Part shown: one piece after another, positions 1 through 9,721 of the stretch
Position numbering within the stretch: the stretch's first letter is position 1
Layout: every line of letters begins with the position of its first letter
Assembly (NCBI GenBank): GCA_964390005.1
Contig: CAYMGM010000002.1
Location: 186,001 to 250,000 of the forward strand
From: CAYMGM01 sp964390005
Lineage (GTDB): Bacteria; Pseudomonadota; Alphaproteobacteria; UBA9219
Length of the DNA stretch: 64,000 nt
Reading direction: 5' to 3'
The notes under the pieces: generated by a model
What the model saw: only the letters and a program-made list of their open reading frames with translations
The model's database searches: none
Told to the model about the DNA's origin: nothing
Program-made: the position numbers and the translations under genes

Positions 1-389
1 ACTTGTTCCAACTCAATATGGGCGCATTTAATCAAGTCTCTCCTCAAAGCGCTTGCATCAAGGGCCTCTTTCTTGAGAATAACCCCATCAATAGACGCCA
101 TCACGGATGAAGGAAAAATAGCGACAAATAACTCCAGCGTTTTTAATCCAATGTCCCGCCGTGCCGTCTCAAGTGCTTTTTCTGCTTCCTGAATCCGAGC
201 CTCTGTCGTTTCAACAAATTTTTTATGCGCTTTCCCTTCCCTAAAGCGCCGAACAAAATTCAACCCTTTATAAGGAGGCGGAGCTTCGGATAGGCTTTTT
301 TTTGCCTCTTTTATAGTGCTTTGGTTTGTTTCCTCTTCTTCACAAAAACCGCGATAAGCGGCTTGCCATTGCGACAAAATCTGAACCAT
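1..389 (-). CDS. Unknown protein, 5' part only (runs off left edge)
   Basis: A reading frame opens at an ATG at 389 on the minus strand and stays open for 129 codons to the window edge, so the C-terminus is missing. A Shine-Dalgarno-like AGAAGG lies about 10 nt upstream, and an in-frame stop just above the ATG fixes this as the first possible start. The visible part is highly charged and probably mostly helical: a run of glutamates near residue 18, then Lys/Glu-rich segments that could form a coiled coil, then a more hydrophobic stretch around residues 80-100. It has no signal peptide. I recognise no family. Base composition here is more AT-rich than in most of the window. It reads in the same direction as the two-partner secretion operon but is separated from it by a terminator. 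Confidence 0.6.
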   Translation of the reverse strand, partial: MVQILSQWQAAYRGFCEEEETNQSTIKEAKKSLSEAPPPYKGLNFVRRFREGKAHKKFVETTEARIQEAEKALETARRDIGLKTLELFVAIFPSSVMASIDGVILKKEALDASALRRDLIKCAHIELEQ

Positions 390-433
390 TGAGAAAAGCC
401 TTCTTTAAATGGGGGGGGCCGTGCACCTCAGCA

Positions 434-460
434 ACTATACTGTATTCTTGCTGTGGTCAA
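434..460 (-). promoter_or_regulatory. Candidate promoter for the gene at the left edge
   Basis: On the minus strand TTGACC (455-460) is followed after 15 nt by TATAGT (434-439), about 45 nt upstream of the ATG at 389. Both boxes are close to sigma-70 consensus, but the spacing is short. The rest of 390-585 shows no gene that I can support. Confidence 0.35.
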
Positions 461-576
461 TTTTCTTTCATAAAAGACCAAATGTTAATCCCCGCAGGCT
501 GGGCATTAAAAATTGAAAAGGCCCCCACTTTCCAGAATATTTGTAACCACATGAAAAATGGTGCTTATTTTACCCC

Positions 577-618
577 CAACCAAAACAGCCGCAGTCGCTA
601 AAACAACGACTGCGGCTG
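577..618 (-). terminator. Rho-independent terminator after the tpsAB operon
   Basis: A perfect 12-bp inverted repeat (CAGCCGCAGTCG at 586-597 and its complement at 607-618) encloses a 9-nt loop. On the minus strand it is followed by TTTTGGTT. It starts 25 nt beyond the stop of the transporter gene, so it should end the two-partner secretion transcript. Confidence 0.8.
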
Positions 619-642
619 AAAAGCCAAAAGAACGAAACGCTC

Positions 643-2343
643 TTAGAACTCTTTATACAGTTGGAACCAAACGCGCGGATTCCGATCTTGTGAATCCGAT
701 TGCGAGGCCCCACCGGCTGTACGCCAAGCAACATAAGACTTCAGATGAAGCCCCCACGTGAAGGTCGCATTCAGCCCAAGGCCCGTTCCTGCGATTGTGC
801 GCGTGTTTTTGTCGTCAGAGAACGCGTTCTCATCAACCGTCACCGAGCCAAGATCGTAAAAAGCGATGGCCTGCAAAGCTGGAACCATTTCGGTTGAGAG
901 CAAGCTATGCCTCACTTCAAAATTGGCCAACCAACCTTTGTCGCCTGCCCCTTCCCCTTGCGGAAAAGCGCGCACGCCATCAGCGCCGCCGATCGTGATT
1001 TCTTCGGACGATCCCAGATTCTTCGACGCCCGCTGACCAGAGAAATGAACAAAAGCCTGATCGTCTTCGGTAATCGATTGCAAGCGCGCAAGGCTATAAG
1101 TCATACGTGCCCACCCACCGTCGGTTTTAGCCGTAACAGAATCGATAGCGCGCGAAGCCGCATCCATTCCTAAAACGCCACCGATAGCATTCAACTCAAG
1201 CATCGTAACGCCGCCGCCGCCCAAATCGTCGCGGTGGCTGCCGACAAGGCCGATGGTGGCCGCCTGAACGTTTTTATTGCTGGCACTAAAGGGCGTGTCC
1301 GTCCGATCACGCAACCGCTTATCTTCAAAACGCGCCACGCCGTACAAGTTGGTCGCCAGCGAGCGAACAAAAGGATATGTCACATGGACATCGCCAACCG
1401 CAGCGGTGCCGTGCGCGCCAAGCGCGCTAAAATCCTTCCCCAGCTCATAAGACGTCTGCGCATAAGAAAAGCCAAGCTTCATCCCATCGGTGCCAATCGG
1501 CAACTGATAGCCTGCACGTCCGTAATAAAGGTTGTCGTTACTGCCCAGCAGGCGAAATTGCATCTGATCGCCAATGCCAAACGGATTGTTGACCGCAAGC
1601 TGGCCATCGAATTGATATTCGCCTGTATAGCGGTTACCAAAGTTATTAGCGCCGATGCTGCCTTCGTAAGGCTTTCCGGGATCGACCTCGACAACAAGAT
1701 CGGATGTCCCGACGCTCTGCCCCGGTCGCAGCACAGCCTTTGCGCCGCCAACGCCGGGCGTATCCGCCAAAAGAAGCGTCGCACGGTCAATGTCGCTTGA
1801 GCGCAAGATATCGCCATCAGTCAAATGGTCTTTGATGTAGGGCGCCGCTTCATCGTCCGACAGACTTGAGTTATTGCTCAGCGAGCTCGTCCCCAAGTTT
1901 CCTTCCAGAACGGCGACGGTCAACAAACCATCGGTCATTTTCTGCTCTGGAATATAGGCGCGCGCGACCAAATAGCCTCGGTCGCGATAATACGTCGTAA
2001 TCTTTTTGATCCCCGCATCAAGATCGGCCAGCGTATGCTTGCCTTTTTCAAGATCGGCCACCAGCGCGTGGAGCTCGTCCGCCGTAAAAACGGTGTTGCC
2101 TTTAATGGCAATACGCTCAATCGGAATCTCGGTCGTTGAATCAACGCTCGACGTCGCCCCCGAAGCATCCTCAATCGTCAAAGGAGCAACCGATTTCTTC
2201 GGCAGAACCGACGGCGCAGGGCTAAGATCGCGTAACGTCTCGCCCGCATCGGGACGAACTTGCGCATAAGAGACGCTTGGCGAAACAACGACCAGCGAAC
2301 ACAAAAGACCTGCAGTCAGACGGCAAGGCCGCTTCCACCACAT
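643..2343 (-). CDS. TpsB outer-membrane transporter (ShlB/FhaC/HecB family)
   Basis: This 566-residue protein is the outer-membrane pore of a two-partner secretion system; it recognises the TPS domain of its partner exoprotein in the periplasm and threads it to the cell surface. A signal peptide ends near AYAQ-like residues 25-28. Residues about 73-148 form a POTRA-type domain (the IERIAIKGNTVF region onward), and the remainder is a beta-barrel with a VRGY-like motif, here VRAF, near residues 457-460. The last residue is Phe, as usual for barrel proteins. The ATG has AGGGAGGA just upstream and lies 12 nt after the stop of the exoprotein gene, so the two are co-transcribed. The family call is firm; the substrate is inferred from adjacency. 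Confidence 0.92.
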   Translation of the reverse strand: MWWKRPCRLTAGLLCSLVVVSPSVSYAQVRPDAGETLRDLSPAPSVLPKKSVAPLTIEDASGATSSVDSTTEIPIERIAIKGNTVFTADELHALVADLEKGKHTLADLDAGIKKITTYYRDRGYLVARAYIPEQKMTDGLLTVAVLEGNLGTSSLSNNSSLSDDEAAPYIKDHLTDGDILRSSDIDRATLLLADTPGVGGAKAVLRPGQSVGTSDLVVEVDPGKPYEGSIGANNFGNRYTGEYQFDGQLAVNNPFGIGDQMQFRLLGSNDNLYYGRAGYQLPIGTDGMKLGFSYAQTSYELGKDFSALGAHGTAAVGDVHVTYPFVRSLATNLYGVARFEDKRLRDRTDTPFSASNKNVQAATIGLVGSHRDDLGGGGVTMLELNAIGGVLGMDAASRAIDSVTAKTDGGWARMTYSLARLQSITEDDQAFVHFSGQRASKNLGSSEEITIGGADGVRAFPQGEGAGDKGWLANFEVRHSLLSTEMVPALQAIAFYDLGSVTVDENAFSDDKNTRTIAGTGLGLNATFTWGLHLKSYVAWRTAGGASQSDSQDRNPRVWFQLYKEF

Positions 2344-2355
2344 TTATTCCTCCCT

Positions 2356-5300
2356 TTATTCTCGTTCAGAACCCATGCCGGGATTGCCAAAAGGAATCGG
2401 CGCTCCCTCTCCACCTTCAGGTAACCTTACCCCACCGTTTTGAACAGTGACAGTGCCAACTTGCAAATCCACTGTCACGCCGAAATGCGGCGCATGCCCA
2501 CCAGCTGCCGCCCCCGGCGCTTCAGCCGAGGCAACTTGCGTTTGCGGCTGCAGAGGTTCTGGCTGTTGCGCAACGACAGGCGCGGGCAAGATCGGATCAG
2601 CGACGTTCGTGACAGTCGGCACCGTCACCCCCGTCGTGACCGCCGTGACCGCCGCCGTGTATTGCGGCACAAGCGCGGTGCCATTGGGCAAGGAGGCAAC
2701 AGCCCCCGCCCCGGCTGTCGGGCTTGCAACAGGCGCTGGCGTGACCGTCAGTTCGCCCACGCCGCCATCATCGACAAATTGATAGCCAAGCGCGCTAAGA
2801 AGGCCGCCCGTATAGGTGATATTCTGCTGCCCCGGCGCGATCGTCGCCGTAAAGATCGGTTCTCCACTCACATGCGCGTTGGTGTCGCCATCCAAGTAGG
2901 TTCCGCCAATCGTATAGGTCACCCCCGACAAATCACCATTATAAGGAATGGTCAACGGATCAGGCGTAATCGTGAGCGTCGGCGCAACGGTATAGAAGAA
3001 CCAGTTTCCGGCAGAGGCATAAGACGGCACGCTTCCAGCCGTATAGGTCTGGTTATAATGTTTGTTATACCCCGTCATGCCTTCGGTCGAGGTCGCCGGA
3101 TTGGTGGCATAGACAAGATAACGCCCCGAGCCCGTTTGAATCCCGGTATCGGCGGCATTGTTATTGATAAAATTGCGACCGGCATAAAGCGTGACAAGCC
3201 CACTTGACGTCACAACTGGCGCACTTGCATTCAGCGTCAGATCCGACGACACGCCTTGCGCTTCAAGCGTAATTGCCCCCGTCGCGTGAAGGCCTGCACC
3301 GCTGACTGTCAAGTTCTGAGCCTTAGCCGTGAGCGACGCCAAAGGCGTGACATTGCCGATGCTATAAAGCGTCAAATCTTGCGACGCGCCGCCCCCATCG
3401 GCTGTCACGTCAATCGTCAGATTCCCGGCGCCGTTCAGCGCAACAGAGCCAAAATTGATTGCTCCTGCCGCGCTTGTCCCACCTGTGCGATCGGTATCAA
3501 GCGATGCCGTTCCCGCAACCGTTATCGCGGCAACGCCCCGAAGATCAATAGCGCCGCCGTTTGTCGTCACGGCCCCATTATTAAGCGTCAGCGCACCGCC
3601 GGAATAGGTTTGATTGCCAGTTGTCCCGACAGTGGCCAGCGTAATCGTGCCGTCTGTGCCGTTGTTATACGTGCCACCATGCATCGTGTTGACGGTCAAC
3701 TGATCCAGATAATAGCCGCCCGCATTTCCAGCCACGACCGAAACAGCCCCACCATTATGCGTAAAGCTTTGCGTATTGGTGGGTGGGTTGTAATAGCCTG
3801 CGCCTGTATCGGTGTTCGTATTGATCGTCAGCGTCAGCCCCGATGCCAAAGCCGAAACGCCAGCGCCACTCATCGTCACGGCACCCGCCGTTCCGGTTTG
3901 CTGGCTGTTGGTCGCAGCCCATGTGTCGATGGTAACATTTGTCGCAAGGCGCGCATCCCCCGCCAGCGCGATAGCGCCCTTATCAGAAGTCAAATCGCCA
4001 TGTAGCGTAATGATGCCGCCGGTATAGGACTGCGTATTAGAATAACCGTTGCGGGTCGTCACAACAGACGGCAGCGTGATCGCCCCAGATGTCCCGCCTG
4101 CCCCGCCGGTCGTGTTGACCGAGATACTCGTCGTATTCAAAGCGTTATGCTGAATGGTGCCGTACAAATCGACAGCGCCGCCATTTTTGCCAGCCGCCGT
4201 CGTCGACGTATTAAAGGTCGGCCAGCCCCAATAATAGGCGGTAAGATTATACCCGGAAAAAGTAATGTTGCCCGCATCGGCCACATTGCCTTGCTCGGTA
4301 TCGATGGTCAGGCTTGTCTGCAGATAAGTGTTGCCCGTCGAGGCAAAAGAGCCATTCAAAGAATAGTTGTTATTGTAAAGATAAATGACGCCATCGTTGG
4401 ATCCATTGACGGCCACGCCCGAGCTAACCAACGTAAGGCCGCTTAAATAGCTGCCGCCGCCGTTGTTGGCTCCGCTATACATCTGGATCGAGCCGCCAGC
4501 AGCGGATGTCGAATGAGAATCTACCGTCAGCGTATAACCTGCCGCCGTGCCAGAGAGCATCCCCATCATATAGATAGAGCCAGAGTTCCCCGTGTTGTCA
4601 CTGTTACTATCGACCGACACCGACTTCATCAAATAGATGCCGCTGCCGCCTGTCAGGTTAATCGCGCCATCGTTTGTGACGACATCGCTATTCAGACGCA
4701 AAACATTTCCGGCATAAACGGTGTAGGTCCCCGTCCCTAAAGCAACGCCATCGATTTCAATGTTGCGACTGTTCGCTGTCAGATTCCAGTTTCGGTTATT
4801 CGCGGACAAATTGACCTTTGTCGCATCGATGGTGACAAGACTTCCGCTGTCCGAGAAATTGACATCGTCGCTGCCTGCCAGATCGATGGCAACGTTTTGC
4901 GCGACATTGGCTCCATTAAGCGTCAGGTTCAACGTCTTGAAGTGATTTGTTGAAAGTTCGTGAATATTTACATCACCGCTATAGGTATTCACCGCCAACG
5001 TGTTGTCCGTTGCCGAACCGCCATATGCAACTTGGATATTCTTGGTTCCGCCGCCGATGGTTCCAGTGGAAGAAGAACTGTAACTATTAAAGCTAACATT
5101 GCCCGCGGTAATCTGCGCCGCTTGCGCCGCGGCGTTATAGTCGTTTTCGGCCAAAATCGATCCTGTGTTATTGATCGAGGCCAGAGACGCCGTAAAATAC
5201 CCCCCATTGGTGTTAACAGCGTTATCCGCAAAAACAATGCTGCCAGTGTTGGCGGTCAACGAGATATTGCGGCTAGCTGCGGCAACGTTCATACCGCAAG

Positions 5301-8142
5301 ATGTTGTTGTCGCGCATCCCGTTGTCGCAATGGTCGGCACGTAAATGCCGCTGGCGTCCGTGATATAGTCGATATGCTCACCATCTGCATAATGAATGGC
5401 ATGCGTCCCAGCGACAGCATAGTTCGTCAGCGATAGGACAGAGAACGCGTTATCGACTGAATCGATAAAAGTCGATCCCCCCGTATTCGTGACGTAAAGA
5501 TAGCTACCGCTGCCGATCTCAAGCGGATTGGCAAGCGTCCCCAGCGTTGAGCCGTTGAAAGAAGCCGAAACAGTCTTGATATCAGCCACGCCATCGACCG
5601 CAGCGCTGGTCTGATTGTTCGATGTCGCCGAGAAAGAAGCGCTGTAGGATGTCATGCCATAGTCATGGCGAAAGATTCCGGTGCCTGCATAATAATAATT
5701 GACGTAACTTCCCGTATTCACCGCATTATTGGCATACGTGATGCTACCCGCTGCAATCGAAACGCTGGTTGGAAAAACGCTTGGATCGGTCGAGTACACC
5801 CAATCGTTCGAGATATAGGTTCCCGCCACACCCGCTGTGCTGATATCTCCTGTGGCCAGAACCAAAACGCCCGACGCATTGGTATTCATCCTGATATGGC
5901 CGGTTCCGCCCTGATCGCCCATAATGTTGACCAACTGCGTCGCGCTGGCTTGCGAGCCAATATTGACGCTGATCGATGAAAAGACCTGACTGCCGATCTC
6001 GTTGACATAAGAACTGCCGGATGAGTTCGTGATGTAAAGTGGTCGTCCAACGCTTGGAAACGTTATTGTACTGTTGTTCGGATTGGAAATCTGGCCCAAC
6101 AGATCGGCGGTGCCCGAAACTTTAATCGGGTTGATGGCGCTGCCGATTGTACCAGCGGTCAAACGTGTTTCGGCATTTGTCACAATATCCGGCGTGCTTG
6201 CATTTGTATTTGAGCTGGTAATCGTGCCGCCCGTGACGCTGACAAAATTGGTTTGATAATAGCGCCCATTATTGTTGTTATAATAGCTCTGCGGAGAATA
6301 GGTCGAGTTCAGTGCGCGCAAACTGTTCGCGGCCAAAGATACATCCCCAGCGACTTTAATGATCAAATTGCCATAGCCGACATCGATAAAGCTGCCCGCC
6401 GCCATGGTCAAATCATGCCCATAGGTCGTGACGGAATCGACGTCGCCGGACCCAGCGATAAAGTTACCGTTATAGGTTGTCACGCTCCCCGTGGACGCGA
6501 ACGAAATGTTCCCCGCCCCTGAATTATCGGCATCGGCCTTCAAAACGACGTTCAACCGTCCATAATAATTGCCGCTTGTCAAGGTGGGCGCGCTTGAAAT
6601 CGCCGCATTGATCAAAATATCGTTCGCGGCCGCCAACGTTAGGGTCGATGCGTTTAACCCCGTTTTCAAGATATCGGCATTAACGGTGATGTTCCCCGCG
6701 GAAGCGCCAGCGCCTGATCCTGTCGTAATTAAAACGTTTGTGCCTGCGTCCAGCGACGTGACGATCGAGCTGGCTAAAATGGTTGAATCCTGCGTCGGCG
6801 TATAGCTGGCGGCATAAGCATCGCCCGTTGCGCCCGCGCTTGCAATGACGACATTATAAGGATCAAGCAACCAGATCCCCGAAGCTTCGCACGAAGCTGA
6901 CGCTGTTTTGACAAAACCTATCGCGTTTAACGTACCGTGGCTCGATGTTTCAACCGATCCGCCTTGCCCGCCTTGAGCGTTTGTCGACGCGTCAATACTT
7001 CCGGCAAAGCCCGTATAATTTTTGGACCACAAAACAGCGGTGCCGCCATTGCCTTGCTTTTTGGCACTGACGTCAATCTTAGCGCCCGCTTGCATTACGA
7101 CGACATCGGCGTTTGCGATGCTGGCGTCCTTGCCCTGCCAACCGCCGCCGACATAAACCGAGCCACCGCCCTGTGCGCCGCTGGCGTCAATGACAGCCCC
7201 ATCGTGCAGGCTAACTTGCTTGGCGGTCACGACCACTTTCCCGCCCGTTCCTTCTTGCGCAGAAGCATCCAACGTGCCGCTAACCTCGGCTGAGGTGGTT
7301 CCGTCGCCGCCCAAAACAATGGCGCCGTTCTGATTGGAAACCGTCCGCGCTTCGACAATCCCCGTATTATTGACAACCGCTTTGCTGATTGCATCGGCGG
7401 CTTTGGCCGTCATGTAAACGCGCCCGCCATCGGCAACAATCAGGCCCTTGTTGGCGGCCAACCCTTCCAGCGTGCCTTTATCGACGCTGAAGGAAACCAA
7501 CGAGCCATTGCCATCAAAGCTGATGGTCACTTCATTGCCCGCCCCGATGGCAACCGTGCCAAGCCGCGCGCTGATAATACCTTCGTTGCTGACTTGCGAA
7601 GCCAACAAAGCAACAGCGCCACCATCTTTAGCGGTAATTCTACCTTTATTGACAATAGACCCGCGGCCTTCGCCACCGGTCAAATGATAATTGCCCTTCA
7701 TAAAATCGGTGTCGGACAAATCCATCGTCGATGCGACCAAACCACCAACGTTGACCTGAGAATCAGCGCCGAACAAAACGCCATTCGGGTTTAAAATGAA
7801 CAAGCGCCCGTTTGCATTGACGCTCCCCAAGATTTCGCTGGGGCTTTGCCCCAAAACGCGATTTAAGGCCGTCGCGGTGCTGTTGGGCTGATTAAAGTTG
7901 ACCGTTTCATTCCGCGCGACATTAAAACTCTGCCAATTGATGGCCAAGTTTTGGCTGGTTTGATTGATGCTTGTCGTGGCCCCGCTTTGCCCAATCGTAC
8001 CGACCCCTGCCGTGACCTCGCCCCCTGTTGGCGCGGCATAAAGCGAAGGCGAAGCCAAAGCAACCGCGGCAAATGTCAGCAAACCGACAAAATGGCACGA
8101 CTTGAGGCCGGAAGAGGCCATCAACAAAGAGCGCAGTTTCAT
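2356..8142 (-). CDS. TpsA exoprotein, filamentous-haemagglutinin type
   Basis: This 1928-residue secreted protein is the substrate of the adjacent TpsB transporter. It has an N-terminal signal peptide cleaved near residue 37, followed by the TPS secretion domain with its hallmark NPNGVLFG motif (residues 118-125) and a right-handed beta-helix-like start. A WLLDPYNVVI segment common in this family follows the TPS domain. The middle is a long Gly/Ser/Thr/Asn-rich beta-helical passenger with very few cysteines. Around residues 1719-1800 there is an MBG-like module (starting at ITPDPLTIPYNGDLSG), then a Pro/Ala-rich tail. I see no C-terminal toxin module and no immunity gene follows, so an adhesin or biofilm matrix protein is more likely than a contact-dependent toxin. 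The start has GAGGAAA upstream. Function beyond secretion is inference. Confidence 0.9.
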   Translation of the reverse strand: MKLRSLLMASSGLKSCHFVGLLTFAAVALASPSLYAAPTGGEVTAGVGTIGQSGATTSINQTSQNLAINWQSFNVARNETVNFNQPNSTATALNRVLGQSPSEILGSVNANGRLFILNPNGVLFGADSQVNVGGLVASTMDLSDTDFMKGNYHLTGGEGRGSIVNKGRITAKDGGAVALLASQVSNEGIISARLGTVAIGAGNEVTISFDGNGSLVSFSVDKGTLEGLAANKGLIVADGGRVYMTAKAADAISKAVVNNTGIVEARTVSNQNGAIVLGGDGTTSAEVSGTLDASAQEGTGGKVVVTAKQVSLHDGAVIDASGAQGGGSVYVGGGWQGKDASIANADVVVMQAGAKIDVSAKKQGNGGTAVLWSKNYTGFAGSIDASTNAQGGQGGSVETSSHGTLNAIGFVKTASASCEASGIWLLDPYNVVIASAGATGDAYAASYTPTQDSTILASSIVTSLDAGTNVLITTGSGAGASAGNITVNADILKTGLNASTLTLAAANDILINAAISSAPTLTSGNYYGRLNVVLKADADNSGAGNISFASTGSVTTYNGNFIAGSGDVDSVTTYGHDLTMAAGSFIDVGYGNLIIKVAGDVSLAANSLRALNSTYSPQSYYNNNNGRYYQTNFVSVTGGTITSSNTNASTPDIVTNAETRLTAGTIGSAINPIKVSGTADLLGQISNPNNSTITFPSVGRPLYITNSSGSSYVNEIGSQVFSSISVNIGSQASATQLVNIMGDQGGTGHIRMNTNASGVLVLATGDISTAGVAGTYISNDWVYSTDPSVFPTSVSIAAGSITYANNAVNTGSYVNYYYAGTGIFRHDYGMTSYSASFSATSNNQTSAAVDGVADIKTVSASFNGSTLGTLANPLEIGSGSYLYVTNTGGSTFIDSVDNAFSVLSLTNYAVAGTHAIHYADGEHIDYITDASGIYVPTIATTGCATTTSCGMNVAAASRNISLTANTGSIVFADNAVNTNGGYFTASLASINNTGSILAENDYNAAAQAAQITAGNVSFNSYSSSSTGTIGGGTKNIQVAYGGSATDNTLAVNTYSGDVNIHELSTNHFKTLNLTLNGANVAQNVAIDLAGSDDVNFSDSGSLVTIDATKVNLSANNRNWNLTANSRNIEIDGVALGTGTYTVYAGNVLRLNSDVVTNDGAINLTGGSGIYLMKSVSVDSNSDNTGNSGSIYMMGMLSGTAAGYTLTVDSHSTSAAGGSIQMYSGANNGGGSYLSGLTLVSSGVAVNGSNDGVIYLYNNNYSLNGSFASTGNTYLQTSLTIDTEQGNVADAGNITFSGYNLTAYYWGWPTFNTSTTAAGKNGGAVDLYGTIQHNALNTTSISVNTTGGAGGTSGAITLPSVVTTRNGYSNTQSYTGGIITLHGDLTSDKGAIALAGDARLATNVTIDTWAATNSQQTGTAGAVTMSGAGVSALASGLTLTINTNTDTGAGYYNPPTNTQSFTHNGGAVSVVAGNAGGYYLDQLTVNTMHGGTYNNGTDGTITLATVGTTGNQTYSGGALTLNNGAVTTNGGAIDLRGVAAITVAGTASLDTDRTGGTSAAGAINFGSVALNGAGNLTIDVTADGGGASQDLTLYSIGNVTPLASLTAKAQNLTVSGAGLHATGAITLEAQGVSSDLTLNASAPVVTSSGLVTLYAGRNFINNNAADTGIQTGSGRYLVYATNPATSTEGMTGYNKHYNQTYTAGSVPSYASAGNWFFYTVAPTLTITPDPLTIPYNGDLSGVTYTIGGTYLDGDTNAHVSGEPIFTATIAPGQQNITYTGGLLSALGYQFVDDGGVGELTVTPAPVASPTAGAGAVASLPNGTALVPQYTAAVTAVTTGVTVPTVTNVADPILPAPVVAQQPEPLQPQTQVASAEAPGAAAGGHAPHFGVTVDLQVGTVTVQNGGVRLPEGGEGAPIPFGNPGMGSERE

Positions 8143-8434
8143 GTTTCCTCGGAAGGCAAAGGGCGATGGAAGAAAAAAACAGGTGAAGATTCTTTCGGAA
8201 CGATACTCTAACTTATTGCCTTAAAATACCGTAAAGACACTTTTTTCACCAAAAGAACTCTTTTCCATACGGGCGCATGGAAACTTTCTTTTTTATGCCC
8301 CCCCATCGGCCCCGCCCCAAACATAGCGATGACGAAACGAATAGGGTCTGGGGCGATAATAGCCAAAGGGGCCGTCGCAAGAACGGCCCCTTTGGTTTCT
8401 CTGAAGACAGAATACGACGTTATTCAACCGCCGC
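8143..8434. other. Intergenic region upstream of tpsA, no gene seen
   Basis: This 292-nt stretch separates the hypothetical gene at 8435-8995 from tpsA, both on the minus strand. It holds the tpsA leader (AT-rich, 8200-8280), in which I cannot choose a convincing promoter, and the hairpin described separately. I see no credible reading frame. Confidence 0.5.
8363..8395 (-). terminator. Strong hairpin, probable terminator
   Basis: A perfect 13-bp inverted repeat, CCAAAGGGGCCGT and its complement, flanks a 7-nt loop. A and T runs form the stem base, so it could work in both directions. It lies 40 nt beyond the stop of the gene at 8435 and upstream of tpsA, so it probably insulates the two. Confidence 0.6.
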
Positions 8435-8995
8435 TTAATAAGAAAGCTTTGCCAGCGCCAGCCCCATCTGGATTGACTGCTTCGCCGTGACTTGCGCCGC
8501 CTTGACGTCGCCGCTCGGCACAAGCGATGGCCGCACGGGAGCTCCGGGATGAAACGTAAAAACGATCTCGGCTTCAGGCGGCTTATCGTTGGGCCCCAAA
8601 ATGATCACGGTAAAATCCGTTTGCAGCACGTCAAGGCTGGGCAGACGCCAGGCTTCAAGAACGGCTGAAACTTTTCCTGTATTCTTGGGGTCTTCCAACG
8701 TCACGGGCGTATCGCCCGGCACGGTCGAAAGATCGATCATCCCCATCCGCCCCGGCAACGGGCTCACAAAAGCCGTACACCCCTCCATAATGGCCGGATG
8801 CGTATAAGGTTGCCAAGCAACCGTTTTAAGATCGGCGAGAACCTGATCTGGCGTTTTCTCTGGGTAAAAAGACCCCATCGGAGTCCCGCCCGCGCCTGCG
8901 CGCATTTTGGCTGTTTTTCTTAAATAGGCATCCAATTCAGGGTGACGGCTCATCACTTCGATAGCCGCCCGAACGCGTTCATTTTCTGTTGTCAT
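8435..8995 (-). CDS. Hypothetical protein, 186 aa
   Basis: I do not recognise this protein. It has no signal peptide or membrane segment and reads as a soluble cytoplasmic protein. A helical N-terminus (ERVRAAIEVMSRHPELDAYL) leads into a mixed alpha/beta region containing a FTVIILGPNDKPPEAEIVF-like strand pattern and a helical C-terminal end. I chose the ATG at 8995; a TTG four codons upstream is also open, but neither has a strong ribosome binding site. The gene stands alone, 146 nt downstream of the lipoprotein gene on the same strand, and a hairpin terminator follows it. Codon usage matches its neighbours, which supports a real gene. Confidence 0.6.
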   Translation of the reverse strand: MTTENERVRAAIEVMSRHPELDAYLRKTAKMRAGAGGTPMGSFYPEKTPDQVLADLKTVAWQPYTHPAIMEGCTAFVSPLPGRMGMIDLSTVPGDTPVTLEDPKNTGKVSAVLEAWRLPSLDVLQTDFTVIILGPNDKPPEAEIVFTFHPGAPVRPSLVPSGDVKAAQVTAKQSIQMGLALAKLSY

Positions 8996-9141
8996 GAAAA
9001 GCACCAAATATAAAAAACGATGCCTTGATTATAGCCCCAAACCCCGGCAGGACCATAAAAAGTCATTATTTTCATCTTTTCATCTGCACGACGATCAAAG
9101 GCAAGCGTTATCCAATGCCAAAAAATGACCGGGAATTACGG

Positions 9142-9705
9142 TTAATTACCGCCCTCTAAACGCTTGTCCTTGGCTTGCCGTACGGCGTCGATCTGCGGCT
9201 GCGTCAATTGAAACCCGGTCAGAATGCGATAGCCTTCAGCTGTCGTCTTGTCGTCGGGAAGAGGAATAAAGACATGCATTTCTTGTTCTTTTTCCACGCG
9301 TTTATCGCTGCCAGAAAAAGTGAAATCGGTCGTCAGCATATCTTTTTTCACAATCTGGCCTGATGGATCGAGCAAAGCGACGAAAAACGGAAAGCTGATT
9401 TTATCGCCGCCAAGACGCGGCCCGCGCGCCGCCGCCATATAAAGCGTATAGCGAATATCAACGCCTTTGTCGCTATAACGACAATCGCCCTTGATATCGC
9501 GTAGCGCGCCCATCGCGACAAGCTCTTTCGCATCGGGCGCGTTCTGCCCATAGTCCGAGATCAATTGTAAATCCCGCACAAGAGCGACTTGAGGACACTG
9601 GCGCGGCGGCAACTGTACCTTTTCCTTGTCTTTATCGTTATGCGAACAACCGACGGCCAAAAGCGCGCAAGCGATCAAGGAAAGCGTAGAGAAAAATTTC
9701 GACAT
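9142..9705 (-). CDS. Putative lipoprotein, 187 aa
   Basis: The product begins with a short basic N-terminus, a hydrophobic core and a lipobox LAVGC with Cys20 as the acylation site, so it should be a membrane-anchored, periplasm-facing lipoprotein. After a charged linker it contains a mostly beta domain of about 150 residues. I recognise no enzymatic motif. The frame is open further upstream to 9780, but the ATG at 9705 has GAAGG at a good distance and directly precedes the signal sequence, so I use it. It begins 16 nt after the stop of argD on the same strand and is probably co-transcribed, although no functional link to arginine synthesis is visible. Confidence 0.75.
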   Translation of the reverse strand: MSKFFSTLSLIACALLAVGCSHNDKDKEKVQLPPRQCPQVALVRDLQLISDYGQNAPDAKELVAMGALRDIKGDCRYSDKGVDIRYTLYMAAARGPRLGGDKISFPFFVALLDPSGQIVKKDMLTTDFTFSGSDKRVEKEQEMHVFIPLPDDKTTAEGYRILTGFQLTQPQIDAVRQAKDKRLEGGN

Positions 9706-9721
9706 GGTTGATACCCTTCTT

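Noticed and set aside
2440..3207. Long plus-strand frames opposite tpsA, such as 2440-3207 and 3256-4005
   Set aside because: They mirror the biased codon pattern of the large exoprotein gene, are Arg-rich and have no ribosome binding sites.
643..8142. Contact-dependent inhibition system (CdiB/CdiA)
   Set aside because: The exoprotein has no VENN-type or toxin-like C-terminus and no small immunity gene follows; an adhesin-type two-partner system fits better.
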